A DNA stretch of 64,000 nt from Actinacidiphila glaucinigra. Lineage in GTDB: Bacteria > Actinomycetota > Actinomycetes > Streptomycetales > Streptomycetaceae. The stretch spans positions 62,001 through 126,000 of the forward strand of contig NZ_FZOF01000012.1 in NCBI RefSeq assembly GCF_900188405.1, read 5' to 3'. A model generated the notes under the pieces. The model was not told the DNA's origin. It ran no database searches and saw only the letters and a program-made list of their open reading frames with translations. Each line of letters begins with the position of its first letter. Position 1 is the first letter of the stretch. This document shows positions 52,883 through 61,809 of this stretch, piece after piece. The position numbers and the translations under genes are program-made.

Positions 52883-54271
52883 TCAGGCCTCCGTGGCCGC
52901 GGCGGGCCGCTTCAGCCGCCTGCGGCGTACCACCCGGTGGTTCCGCTTCCCGCCCGCCGCGAGCGGCCGCAGCGCGATCCACACCCGGATCTCCGCGCCG
53001 CCCAGCACGGAGGCGCCCAGGCGCACGTCGCCCCCGGTCGATTCCGCGAGGCGCCGTACGATGTCCAGCCCGAGGCCCGTCGAACCGTCCCCGCCCGCGC
53101 CCTGGCCGCGCCGCATCGCCGCCGCCGGGTCCGTGATGCCCGGGCCGGCGTCGGAGACCAGCACGATCACCGCCTCCTGGCTGCTGTGCACGTCCACCGC
53201 GAAGGCCGTGCCCTCCGGGGTGTGCCGGAAGACGTTGCCGAGCATGGCGTCCAGCGACGCCACCAGGTCGCTCCGCACCACCGGCACCCGTACGGGGCGT
53301 TCGACGCCGGCGGTGCGCACCTCGCGTCCCTGGTCCTCGGCGAGCGCCGACCAGAAGGCCATCCGCTCCCGGATCACCTTGGCCGCGTCGCATCCCACGG
53401 TGACCGGCTGGCTCTGCGCCTGCTGGGCCCGGGCGGCGCGGATGATCTGGTCCACCTCGCGCTCCAGCTGGGCCACCGCGTGCCGGGTCTGCTCCCCGGC
53501 CGGGCCGTCGCCGAGCGAGGCGGCGTTGAGCCGCAGCACCGTCAGCGGGGTGCGCAGCCGGTGCGACAGGTCGGCGGCCAGCTCCCGCTCGTTGGCGAGC
53601 AGTTGCACCACCTGGTCCGCCATCGCGTTGAACGCCACGGCGGCCGAGCGCAGTTCGGCCGGGCCGTCCTCCGGGACGCGTACGGTCAGGTCCCCGCGCC
53701 CCAGGCCGTGCGCGGCCTCCGCGAGGCGCTTGGCGGGGCGCACCATGCGGGTGCCCAGCCGGTCCGCCACGGCCACCGCACCCACGATCAGGCCCACGCC
53801 GACCAGCGCCAGCACCGCCCACGCGGCGGTGACCCCGCGGCTGACCTCGCCGTCCGGCACGAACACCTCGACCACCGCCACCGACCCCGAGCTGACCGCG
53901 GTCGGCTGCAGCAGGGCGTAGCCCCCGGCCACCGGGACGGTGGAGGCCCGGCCCAGTTCCGAGGCCCGTTCCAGGTCGGCGTCCGGCGCGTGGGGGTCGC
54001 CGATCTGCACCCCGGCCGTGCTCTCGGTCGCCGGCACCCGCACCGCGATCCGTCCGTCGGCGCCCGCCTGTGTGGACGCCACCGCCCGCTCCAGCTGGGT
54101 CCGGTCGGTGGTGATCGCCAGCGCCGGGCCGATCGCCGCCGCCTGCCGTTCCGCGTTGCCGATCGCCCGGTCGCGGGCCATCTCCCTGACCGTGAGCGCC
54201 AGCGGCACCGCGAAGGCGACGACGACCATGGCCGTCACCGCGACGCAGACCTTGACCAGCGCCCACCTCAC
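52883..54271 (-). CDS. sensor histidine kinase
   Basis: 462 residues. Two membrane helices (about 8-28 and 150-170) flank a roughly 120-residue extracellular sensor. HAMP, then DHp with His237 in DLSHRLRTPL, and a HATPase domain with N box LGNVFRHTPEG, G1 DAGPGI and G2 GSTGLGLDIVRRLAE. GTG 54271 overlaps the response-regulator stop (GTGA). The signal is unknown. Confidence 0.93.
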   Translation of the reverse strand: MRWALVKVCVAVTAMVVVAFAVPLALTVREMARDRAIGNAERQAAAIGPALAITTDRTQLERAVASTQAGADGRIAVRVPATESTAGVQIGDPHAPDADLERASELGRASTVPVAGGYALLQPTAVSSGSVAVVEVFVPDGEVSRGVTAAWAVLALVGVGLIVGAVAVADRLGTRMVRPAKRLAEAAHGLGRGDLTVRVPEDGPAELRSAAVAFNAMADQVVQLLANERELAADLSHRLRTPLTVLRLNAASLGDGPAGEQTRHAVAQLEREVDQIIRAARAQQAQSQPVTVGCDAAKVIRERMAFWSALAEDQGREVRTAGVERPVRVPVVRSDLVASLDAMLGNVFRHTPEGTAFAVDVHSSQEAVIVLVSDAGPGITDPAAAMRRGQGAGGDGSTGLGLDIVRRLAESTGGDVRLGASVLGGAEIRVWIALRPLAAGGKRNHRVVRRRRLKRPAAATEA

Positions 54272-54945
54272 CGCGGTGGCTCCAGCTTCACTCCCACCCC
54301 GCGCAGTGTGTGCAGGTAGCGCGGCCGGGCCGCCGTCTCGCCCAGCTTGCGGCGCAGCCAGGACAGGTGGACGTCGATGGTCTGGTCGTCGCCGTACGAC
54401 TGCTGCCACACCTCCGACAGCAGCTCGCGCCGCGCCACCACCACGCCCGGCCGGGCCGCCAGGAAGGACAGCAGGTCGAACTCACGGCGGGTCAGGTCCA
54501 GCGCAGCCCCGTCCAGGACGGCCTGGCGGCGCAGGACGTCGATCTGCAGCCCGCCCACCCGCAGCACCCGGTCCGCCTCGTGGGTGCGGGAGCGGCGCAG
54601 CACCGCCGCCATGCGGGCCGACAGGTGCTCGACCGAGAACGGCTTGACGAGGTAGTCGTCGGCGCCCGCGTTGAGCAGCCGCACGATCTCCGACTCGTCG
54701 TCCCGCGCCGTCGCGATGATGACCGGCACATCCGTGATGCCGCGCAGCATCTTCAGTGCCTCGGCTCCGTCCAGGTCCGGCAGGCCGAGGTCCAGGATCA
54801 CCACGTCGAAACCGACCTGCGCGACCTCCCGCAGTGCCTCCAGGGCCGTGCCCACGCTCCGTACGGTGTGCGCGGCCTCGGTGAGGTGCCGGATGAGAGC
54901 GGAGCGCACGAACTGGTCGTCCTCGACGACGAGCACACTTGCCAT
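54268..54945 (-). CDS. OmpR-family response regulator
   Basis: 225 residues. Receiver domain with acidic pair VEDD, phosphoacceptor Asp52 (ILDLGLPDLDG), and Lys in YLVKPF. C-terminal winged helix DLTRREFDLLSFLAARPGVVVARRELLSEVW. Co-translated with the kinase. ATG 54945 preferred over TTG 54954. Divergent from the secreted protein gene at 55054. Confidence 0.95.
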   Translation of the reverse strand: MASVLVVEDDQFVRSALIRHLTEAAHTVRSVGTALEALREVAQVGFDVVILDLGLPDLDGAEALKMLRGITDVPVIIATARDDESEIVRLLNAGADDYLVKPFSVEHLSARMAAVLRRSRTHEADRVLRVGGLQIDVLRRQAVLDGAALDLTRREFDLLSFLAARPGVVVARRELLSEVWQQSYGDDQTIDVHLSWLRRKLGETAARPRYLHTLRGVGVKLEPPR

Positions 54946-55053
54946 GGCCCGCAACCTAGCCCATCAGGGGGATGCCGGGTGGGCGCGAGCACGTCAGAAC
55001 GGGAAGCGCAACCCCCGGCTCTTTTTCGGGGGTGCGTCCGGCACTATGGGCGG

Positions 55054-55614
55054 ATGCGAAGAGGACTGGCGCACGCCGGAGCGTGGACGCTCGCCACGAG
55101 CGCCGCCGTCGCGCTGTCGTGGTTCGGCGTCCACCACGTCCTGGCGGGCACGGCCTACGACCCGCCCCGGGCCCTGCCGATCTCCGAGCCGGTCGCCGAC
55201 AAGGTCCCCGCCCCCACGCGGTCACCGGACGGCGGCGCCACGCACCGCGCCGCCGGACCCGAGGCCACGGGCGGCCCGGGCCGGTCCGCAAGGGCCACGC
55301 CCCGTACCAGCCCCTCCAACGCCCCTGCCCGCCCGCGCGGTTCGGCCACCCCCGCCAGGACCTCCTCCGCCGACACCGGCAACGTGCACGGCTACACGGT
55401 CGAGGGCGGACGGGTCGTGCTCGACCTCGGCGAGGCCTCCGCGACCCTGGTCTCGGCGACGCCCGACTCCGGCTGGGAGATGAAGGTCTGGAAGCAACCG
55501 GAGTGGATCCGGGTCGACTTCGTCTCGGCCACCACGACCTCTTCGCTCTTCTGCACCTGGAACGGGCACCCGCCCACGGTCGACACCTACAAGGCGCAGA
55601 ACACCGGGGGTTAG
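55054..55614 (+). CDS. membrane-anchored secreted protein of unknown function
   Basis: 186 residues. N-terminal signal-anchor (AGAWTLATSAAVALSWFGVHHVL), a Pro/Ala/Thr-rich disordered stalk to about residue 105, then a compact roughly 80-residue domain (YTVEGGRVVLDLG, DSGWEMKVWKQPEWIRVDF, SLFCTWNGHPP). Divergent from the two-component system, so it may be a target or a sensed partner. The start follows a CACTAT -10-like box closely. Confidence 0.75.
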   Translation: MRRGLAHAGAWTLATSAAVALSWFGVHHVLAGTAYDPPRALPISEPVADKVPAPTRSPDGGATHRAAGPEATGGPGRSARATPRTSPSNAPARPRGSATPARTSSADTGNVHGYTVEGGRVVLDLGEASATLVSATPDSGWEMKVWKQPEWIRVDFVSATTTSSLFCTWNGHPPTVDTYKAQNTGG

Positions 55615-55661
55615 GGCAGACCGGGATACGCCCCCGTTCCGGCCGCGCTCCCCGTCCCGGC

Positions 55662-56525
55662 CTAGCGGAACACCGACTCCGGGGGAACGGGGGAGGCCGC
55701 CGCCGTGGCGTCCGTGACCGCCGCCGCGCCGCCCGCGAAGGACTCCAGCTCCCTGCCGTGCTCCACCCGTCCCGGATGCGGGTCCGAGGCCACGCGCCGG
55801 GTGAACTCCGCCACGGGCAGCTCGCCGTCCGCGGCCACCAGGATCACGTTGCCGAAGCGCCGCCCCCGCAGCACGGCGGGATCCGCCGCCAGGCACACGT
55901 GCGGGAAGCACGCCCGCACCGTCGCGATCTGCGCCCGCAGGAACTCCAGCCGTCCGCCGTCCGCCACATTGGCGGCGTAGAGCCCGCCGGGCGCCAGCGC
56001 GTGCCGCACCTGCGCGAGGAACTCGGTGCTCGTCAGGTGCGCGGGGGTGCGGGCTCCGCCGAAGACGTCCGTGATCACCAGGTCCGCCCAGGCCTCCGGG
56101 ACCTTGGCCAGGCCCTCGCGGGCGTCGCCGCCGCGCACCTTGATGCGCCAGGTGCGGTCCCAGGGCAGCTCCCGCCGCACCAGCTCGACCAGCGCGGTGT
56201 CCAGCTCCACCACCTGCTGCGTCGAGCGCGGCCGGGTCGCCGCGGTGTAGCGGGCCAGGGTCAGCGCGCCGCCGCCGAGGTGCAGCACGCGCAGCGGGCG
56301 GCCGGGCGGGGCGGCGAGGTCGATGACGTGGCCGAGCCTGCGCTGGTAGGAGAAGTCCAGGTGCTCCGGGTCGTCGAGGTCGACGTGCGACTGCGGCGCC
56401 CCGTCGATCAGCAGCGACCAGCCCCGCGGCCGGTCCCGGTCCGGCACGAGCTCGGCGAGACCCCCGCCGACCCGCTCGCGTATGCCTTCGGGTGCCTTAG
56501 TCGTCCTCGTCCTGCGCGGTGCCAT
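55662..56525 (-). CDS. spermidine-synthase-like SAM-dependent enzyme
   Basis: 287 residues: LLIDGAPQSHVDLDDPEHLDFSYQRR, a nucleotide-binding LRVLHLGGGALTLARY, QVVELDTALVEL and DLVITDVFGGARTPAHL. The fold is that of SpeE, but the YxE/D aminopropyl-transfer residues are not all apparent; the DVFGG stretch is typical of the SpeE-like methyltransferase group. Substrate unknown. ATG 56525. Alone. Confidence 0.82.
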   Translation of the reverse strand: MAPRRTRTTKAPEGIRERVGGGLAELVPDRDRPRGWSLLIDGAPQSHVDLDDPEHLDFSYQRRLGHVIDLAAPPGRPLRVLHLGGGALTLARYTAATRPRSTQQVVELDTALVELVRRELPWDRTWRIKVRGGDAREGLAKVPEAWADLVITDVFGGARTPAHLTSTEFLAQVRHALAPGGLYAANVADGGRLEFLRAQIATVRACFPHVCLAADPAVLRGRRFGNVILVAADGELPVAEFTRRVASDPHPGRVEHGRELESFAGGAAAVTDATAAASPVPPESVFR

Positions 56526-56559
56526 GCCACCCAGTATGGGCGGCGGCCGGAGGGCGGAC

Positions 56560-56913
56560 TCAGAGCCGGTCGGCCAGCTCGATCATCCGGGCCGCCTCGC
56601 CGAGTGCGTCGCGCAGCACTGCCGGGTCCGTCACGGCGGTGTCGTTGCGCGGCGGCACCAGCCAGCCGGTACCCGCCCCCGGCGGCTCCCAGAGCTCGCC
56701 GGGGACGGTGAAGCCGCCGCCCGCGGTCTGCGTGCAGGCGCTGCCCGGCAGGTCCCAGCCGTCGGCCGTGCCCGGCGGCACCAGGAAGCCGAGGCTGTCA
56801 CCCGAGCTGTCGTGCAGCACGGGTCCGAGGCCGGTCCGCATGCGCAGGATGTCCACGGCCTCCAGCCCCTGCCGGGAGGGGACGGTGACCAGGTCCCATG
56901 GCTCGTCCAACAA
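56560..56913 (-). CDS. conserved small Streptomyces protein, SCO-type hypothetical
   Basis: 117 residues from TTG 56913, with AAGGAGG seven bases upstream. The longer frame would read through that site. Sequence features: LRMRTGLGPVLHDSSGDSLGFLVPPGTADGW, TGWLVPPRNDTAVTDP. It resembles the companion proteins encoded next to transcriptional regulators in Streptomyces; no function known. Divergent from the NsdA-like gene. Confidence 0.72.
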   Translation of the reverse strand: MLDEPWDLVTVPSRQGLEAVDILRMRTGLGPVLHDSSGDSLGFLVPPGTADGWDLPGSACTQTAGGGFTVPGELWEPPGAGTGWLVPPRNDTAVTDPAVLRDALGEAARMIELADRL

Positions 56914-56946
56914 GGCGAATCCTCCTTGGGGTCGGACGGTGGGTTG

Positions 56947-56965
56947 CACGGTGGATTGCACCGTG
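56947..56965. promoter_or_regulatory. candidate operator, perfect inverted repeat
   Basis: CACGGTG-GATTG-CACCGTG, 7-bp perfect arms with a 5-bp spacer, 34 bases upstream of the TTG start of the small gene and in the region shared with the divergent NsdA-like gene. Confidence 0.5.
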
Positions 56966-57147
56966 TCCAACGCGCGCGGGCGTCAACAGCTACGCCTCCT
57001 TGACGCCGTCAGGGGTGGCGTTTCATGGCGAATGGAGGGTGAGATATCCCTTTTGTAGCCAAACCCCCGGTACTCGGACCCTCACAGCGAGTACGGTCGT
57101 CGCGCCGCCACCCGGCACCGCACCGACCGTCCAACGGGAGCCCGGCG

Positions 57148-58494
57148 ATGCACTCGTCACCTTCCACCCCCAACACAGCCTTCCGGCGCCTGCGCGGAGA
57201 CCGGTCCCCCGGTGAGTTCGCCGCCGCCGTACGCCGCGCGGGGCGGGACATCGGTGAGCAGGTCAGCTGCGACGCGCGCTACATCGGCCGCGTGGAGTCG
57301 GGCGAGATCCGCTGCCCCAACTACGCCTACGAACGGGTCTTCCGGCACATGTTCCCCGGCCGCGACCTCGCCGACATGGGCTTCGAACCGCGTGAACTGG
57401 TCCGCGGCCGGCGCGTTCCGGCCGCGGCGGCGCCCCGGCCGGTGCCCCGGCCGGCCCCGCGGCCGAGCCCGTACGAGACCGAACCCGACGAGGAGAGCGA
57501 CGTGCTGCGTCGCGCGTTCATGACCGGCGGTCCGGCCGCCATCGCCACCACCCTGATGCTGGGGCCCGCCGCCGCGGCGGAGACGGTGCACAAGGTCGGC
57601 AGACCCCAGGCCCGGGCCGTCCGCGCGGCCGTCCGCGAGATCCGCCTGCACGACGACCGGCACGGCGCCGGCGCGCTCTACCGCCAGGCCGGCCACTCCC
57701 TCGGCGCCGCGTACCGCCTCCTCGACGAGGGCAGCTACAGCCAGGCCGTCGCCGAGGACCTGATGGGCGGCGCCGGTGAACTCGCCATCTCCGTCGGCTG
57801 GCTGGCCCACGACTCCGGGCGCCTCGCCGACGCCCGCTCCTTCTACGGCGAGGCCCTCGCCACCGCCCGCATGGCCGGCGACCGCGCCCTGGAGTCGCAC
57901 GCCTTCTGCAACGCCTCCTTCCTCGCCCGCGACGCCGGCCGCTCCCGCGAGGCCGTCCGCGCCGCCCAGGCCGCCCAGCAGGCCGCCCGCCACCTCGGCT
58001 CGCCGCGCCTGCTCTCGCTGCTCGCCCTCCGCGAGGCGGGCGGCTGGGCCGGACTCGGCGACCGGACCGGCTGCGAGCGCGCCCTCGCCCGCGCCCACAC
58101 CCTGTTCGGCCGCGGCCCCTGCGCCGCGGACCCGGAGTGGATGACCTTCTACGGCGAGGCCGAACTCTCCGGCCTGGAGGCCCAGTCCTGGTCCGCCCTC
58201 GGCGACCACCACCGTGCCGCCGAGCACGCGCGGCGCGCGGTCGGCCTGCAGGCCCCGCACTTCACGCGCAACGCCGCGCTGTACACCGCGGAACTCGCCA
58301 ACAACCTCGCCTCCGCCCGCCGGGTCGACGAGGCCACCGACGCGGGCATCCGCGTCCTCGACCTCCTGGGCGGCGTCCAGTCCCCGCGCGTGCGGGGCAT
58401 GCTCTCCTCTGCCGCGCAGACCCTCCAGCCGTACTCCCGGCGCCCGGACGTCGCCGAATTCCTGCGTCGCCAGGCGGAGTCGCGGCCGGCGTGA
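57148..58494 (+). CDS. NsdA/NsdB-like TPR regulator
   Basis: 448 residues. The N-terminal ~75 residues are an HTH-like region (SPGEFAAAVRRAGRDIGEQVSCDARYIGRVESGEIRCPNYAYERVFRHM). A Pro-rich linker, a hydrophobic stretch (FMTGGPAAIATTLMLGPAA), and helical TPR-like repeats from about 160 follow. This is the organisation of NsdA/NsdB, negative regulators of sporulation and antibiotic production in S. coelicolor. Paralogues exist in each genome, so orthology is not claimed. ATG 57148. Confidence 0.85.
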   Translation: MHSSPSTPNTAFRRLRGDRSPGEFAAAVRRAGRDIGEQVSCDARYIGRVESGEIRCPNYAYERVFRHMFPGRDLADMGFEPRELVRGRRVPAAAAPRPVPRPAPRPSPYETEPDEESDVLRRAFMTGGPAAIATTLMLGPAAAAETVHKVGRPQARAVRAAVREIRLHDDRHGAGALYRQAGHSLGAAYRLLDEGSYSQAVAEDLMGGAGELAISVGWLAHDSGRLADARSFYGEALATARMAGDRALESHAFCNASFLARDAGRSREAVRAAQAAQQAARHLGSPRLLSLLALREAGGWAGLGDRTGCERALARAHTLFGRGPCAADPEWMTFYGEAELSGLEAQSWSALGDHHRAAEHARRAVGLQAPHFTRNAALYTAELANNLASARRVDEATDAGIRVLDLLGGVQSPRVRGMLSSAAQTLQPYSRRPDVAEFLRRQAESRPA

Positions 58495-58608
58495 ACCGGC
58501 GCGCTCCGCGGTGCCGGTGGCCGCGTCAGAGGCAGAAGTCCTCCCGGACATCGCGCCCCGCGTACCAGCCGCGCTCCCGCAGCCAAGGCCGGACCGTCGA
58601 CTCGTGCG

Positions 58609-59175
58609 TCAAACGGCCGACGCCCTCGTGACGTCGAGCAGATCGGTCTCCTGCTCCTCCCACTGCTCGTAGAGCGCGTCGGGGCCGTGTTCCTCCACGT
58701 ACGCGATCTCGGCCGCGGTCACCGGGACGACGGTGAGGAGTTGCAACTCGGTGCGGCCCTCCGCGTTCACCAGGGACTCGAACCCGTCCTCGATGTAGGG
58801 GTGCGGGACGATCATCACCCCTTCGATCTCCGTGTCGGGGATGAGCGGCTCCGGCGCGGGGACGACCTGGTCGAACGTGGGGCCCACCCCCATGCGGATG
58901 GCCAGCGTCGCGGTCAGCGCCGCCAACGCGCGGGCGGCCGCTTGCTGATCCGCCTTCAGGGTGCAGGCGAGCTCCAACGGCATGATCGCGGTGAGGTTCT
59001 GGAACCGCAGACCGTTCGTCACGGCGGTGACCAGATCCCCGTCCCCCGATACGCAGAAGAACAGGGCGAAACCGCGGTTTCCGCCGCCCGCCGTGGGACC
59101 CTCCGAATCCTGGATCGGTCCCAGGTAAGCCTGGATGTGGTCGAGGAATCCTGCGTACTTTTCCTCGGTGGGCAT
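58609..59175 (-). CDS. SUFU-type immunity protein
   Basis: 188 residues matching the suppressor-of-fused domain as found in bacterial toxin immunity genes: LLTVVPVTAAEIAYVEEHGPDALYEQWEE at the C-terminus, with VMIVPHPYIEDGFESL in the middle. It starts 57 bases after the end of the polymorphic toxin gene on the same strand, the standard toxin-then-immunity order. It should neutralise the toxin's C-terminal nuclease. Confidence 0.8.
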   Translation of the reverse strand: MPTEEKYAGFLDHIQAYLGPIQDSEGPTAGGGNRGFALFFCVSGDGDLVTAVTNGLRFQNLTAIMPLELACTLKADQQAAARALAALTATLAIRMGVGPTFDQVVPAPEPLIPDTEIEGVMIVPHPYIEDGFESLVNAEGRTELQLLTVVPVTAAEIAYVEEHGPDALYEQWEEQETDLLDVTRASAV

Positions 59176-59231
59176 CTGCCTACCGCCCTTCTCGGTGACC
59201 CGTTCGTGTCCCGGGCCAGCCTATCGGTTGT

Positions 59232-60911
59232 TCAGCCGAACGGGCTCGGCGTGCCGGCCCCCGTGCTCTCGGCCCTGTCCAGCATGCCACCGTAATGTCC
59301 ATATCCTGGCGTCGAGGACTCGGATCCATGGCCGACGTTCGTGCTCGGATCCTCGACCTGGTAATGGCTCGGGTCGTTGTACTCATTGAGGATCTGCTTC
59401 CACGTGAACTTTTTCGGGTTGTCCTCCACGAGCTCCACGAGCCGCCGGAATTCGCTGTCGGGGACGTGGCCGAAGTGGAAGTTCTGCGGCTGGCCCGAGT
59501 TGCTCGGCGGATTCGGCCGTGGACGTGTGAAACCTTCGGGGTCGACCCGTCCGCGGTCGTCGTATCGGATCGCGTTTCCGTCCGAGTCGCGTTCGCAGGG
59601 TATCGTCTTTCCGGAGTTCGGGCATATGAAGTCCTCGCCGTTGGAAGTGCGCTGGGCGTCGCGGAAGACCGCGAATTGGGACTTCTTTCTGATGGTCGGG
59701 CGGCGCGGCCTCCGGAGTTTGTCGAGTTCCGGATTGGCCGACGGTGCGGGAGGCGCTCCGTTTCCTGATCCGCTCCCCGAATCGCTTCCCGTACCGCTTT
59801 CCGCGGGCTGATCCCGGCGCGGGCCCTCGGAACCGCCGCGACGGCTTATCCCGTCGAGTTCGTCCGCGATGGTGCGGTCGTTCTCGTCGTGATTTCGGTG
59901 CATCTGCCGCAGACCGCGCCGCATGTCACCCTGCACATGGCCGATGGCGCTGGTGGCGGCCCGCCCGATGCCCTCCACCACGTCCGTCGCGAGGGGTAGG
60001 ACGCGCTCGGCGATCTCGCCTCGGCCACTGGTCCGGCCCCGTGCGCTGCGGGCGCGTGCCATGTGCCCGGACGATCGGGTGTCGAGAGCGCGAGTGATGC
60101 CGTCGAGCTGGGTGTCCGCCCGGTCGAAGCTGTCCCCGTCACTCTGGAAGTGACTGCCCGCGCCGCCCGTACCGCCCGCGCTGCTTCCGCCGCTACCGGC
60201 GCCGCCCCCGCCTCCGGCGCTGGCGAGGGTGAAGCTGTCGGCCTGCTTCTTGGCGCCGTCGACGCCCTCGCCGAAGCCCTCCTTGCCGGCGTCGGCCGTC
60301 CGGCCCAGGTCGACACCCTTCTGGAGGCCGAGCGCGTTCGAGCCGACCTGGATCACCAGGTCGGCCGCCATCGACTCCAAGGCGGCGTAGATCGGGGCGG
60401 TGGCGATCGACATCAGCTGGTCGACGACCTGGTTGATGACCTCCCGGAAGATCTTCTTCACGATCATCCGGGTCGCCTGGGTCGCGGCGGCCCCGGCGAA
60501 GCTCGACAGCCCGAGCGTGAAGGGTGCCGAGGCGATGGTCGCGACGATCTCGGCTGCCAGGATGCCCAGTTGGACGATCGCGGCCCCCTTGGCGACCTCG
60601 ATGGCTATCGCCACTCCGTCCAACGCGACGGCACCCATCCGCGCGGCCTCTCCGAGATTGGCCAGATGCGTGCCCTTGACCTTGCCCCAGTGGGCTTCGA
60701 AGGCGTCCATGGCGGCGCCCGCGTTCGCGCCCAGCAGCTCCTGCACGGCGGTGTGGGCTTCCATGGCGCCGCCGTCGATGTCGTCGGCGAAGTCCCGCAG
60801 GGACGTGGCCATTTCGCGGTAGTCGTCCTCGTCGACGTTCGGCCAGGCGACCCCGATCAGGTCGAGTACGTACGCCAGCTCGTCGGGCAGCACGACGCCC
60901 ACCGAGGACAC
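59232..60911 (-). CDS. polymorphic toxin: WXG100-like N-terminus, GH-E nuclease C-terminus
   Basis: 559 residues from GTG 60911. The first ~230 residues resemble the WXG100-like helical region of actinobacterial exported toxins (VVLPDELAYVLDLIGVAWPNVDEDDYREMATSL). A Gly/Ser linker, a charged helical region and a Pro/Ser segment follow. The last ~150 residues are a toxin module with FICPNSGKTIPCERD, YDDRGRV, the HxGH motif (FHFGH, residues 478-482) and NEYNDPSHYQVEDPSTNVGHG. These fit the GH-E/HNH-ENDO VII nuclease class. The 3' end of the gene is visibly lower in GC than the 5' part. Followed by a SUFU immunity gene. Confidence 0.82.
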   Translation of the reverse strand: MSSVGVVLPDELAYVLDLIGVAWPNVDEDDYREMATSLRDFADDIDGGAMEAHTAVQELLGANAGAAMDAFEAHWGKVKGTHLANLGEAARMGAVALDGVAIAIEVAKGAAIVQLGILAAEIVATIASAPFTLGLSSFAGAAATQATRMIVKKIFREVINQVVDQLMSIATAPIYAALESMAADLVIQVGSNALGLQKGVDLGRTADAGKEGFGEGVDGAKKQADSFTLASAGGGGGAGSGGSSAGGTGGAGSHFQSDGDSFDRADTQLDGITRALDTRSSGHMARARSARGRTSGRGEIAERVLPLATDVVEGIGRAATSAIGHVQGDMRRGLRQMHRNHDENDRTIADELDGISRRGGSEGPRRDQPAESGTGSDSGSGSGNGAPPAPSANPELDKLRRPRRPTIRKKSQFAVFRDAQRTSNGEDFICPNSGKTIPCERDSDGNAIRYDDRGRVDPEGFTRPRPNPPSNSGQPQNFHFGHVPDSEFRRLVELVEDNPKKFTWKQILNEYNDPSHYQVEDPSTNVGHGSESSTPGYGHYGGMLDRAESTGAGTPSPFG

Positions 60912-60974
60912 CCCCGTGTCTCTGATTGACCAAAGCAGCAGAGGTTTTGACGCTACGCGAGTGGCAAGGGTTCC

Positions 60975-61230
60975 TCAACTGGTCAGAAATCGACCGGATG
61001 GCTCTCGGATGCGCCCTCTGCAGCCCGTGTCGTCGCCGACGGTCATCCAGGTGCCGCCACTCGGGGGGACGGGCTCGGAACTCGCGGCGAAGGGGTACTC
61101 GATCTCCGTCGGGGTGCGCAGCGTCGTCGCGTCGAGCACGCGCCGCGATTCGTCCGGCCAGACCTCAGGCGCCACCGCCGCGAGCAACCGGTGCCGCCAC
61201 CCGCTCCGCGGTGACCGTGCCGACGCCCAC
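60975..61230 (-). pseudogene. truncated gene remnant upstream of the toxin gene
   Basis: A minus-strand frame ends at 60975 with coding-like sequence (LLAAVAPEVWPDESRRVLDA, TTLRTPTEIEYPFAASSEPV, GGTWMTVGDDT). Its N-terminal part is lost where it meets the end of the paralogue gene at 61235. Possibly the tail of a former immunity or toxin gene. The 323-base gap holds nothing else recognisable. Confidence 0.45.
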
Positions 61231-61234
61231 CCCG

Positions 61235-61801
61235 CTACGTCTCCCGGCCGACCGCGCGAGGCCGGACCTCGACGTCCGCCCGCCGCCAGGAGCCGTAGGA
61301 GAAGGGGTCGTCGCCGTCGAGCAGGGCGACCCATGCCCCGCCGCGCGACCACACAGCGGACCGGGACGCGAACTCGGAGACGTAGACCTCCGGCCCGGGC
61401 GGTTCCGGCTCGCCGAGCCGGGCGCGCAGCCGCCCCGCCATCTGCCCGTACGCGGCGTCGTACTCGTCCGGTTTGGCGTCACCGTGCTGGCCCTCGGGGG
61501 TCTCGCCGTCCGTGACATAGGCGAACGGCAGCACGATCGAGCAGTCCGCACGGCACTCCGGGTGGTCGCACACCGCGTCGGCGTCGTCCCCGCAACCCGG
61601 GTACTCGCCGAGCTCCAGCCAGTGCCCGCCGATGGGCCACGCGTCGAGCCAGCCGATGACGGGCCTTCCGTCGTCGCCCACGTGGTGCCAGCCGTTGCGC
61701 ACGAACGCGTTCTCGAAGGCCCGGTAGCTCCGGGGCAGATCCGCCAGTTCGAGGATCCGGTCCGGCAAGTCGCCGTCGACGGAGCGCAATTGCGCGGCCA
61801 C
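61235..61801 (-). CDS. paralogous Cys-containing protein 2 (possible immunity protein)
   Basis: 188 residues from GTG 61801. Shares with the upstream gene the patterns GDLPDRILELADLPRS / WLELGEYPGCGDD / AVCDHPECRADC / YAAYGQMAGRLRARLGEPEPPGP / WSRGGAWVALLDGDDPFSYG. Conserved Cys may bind metal. Eight bases separate it from its paralogue. No catalytic motif recognised; location beside a toxin gene suggests immunity or orphan immunity function. Confidence 0.72.
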   Translation of the reverse strand: MAAQLRSVDGDLPDRILELADLPRSYRAFENAFVRNGWHHVGDDGRPVIGWLDAWPIGGHWLELGEYPGCGDDADAVCDHPECRADCSIVLPFAYVTDGETPEGQHGDAKPDEYDAAYGQMAGRLRARLGEPEPPGPEVYVSEFASRSAVWSRGGAWVALLDGDDPFSYGSWRRADVEVRPRAVGRET

Positions 61802-61809
61802 GATCGCCT

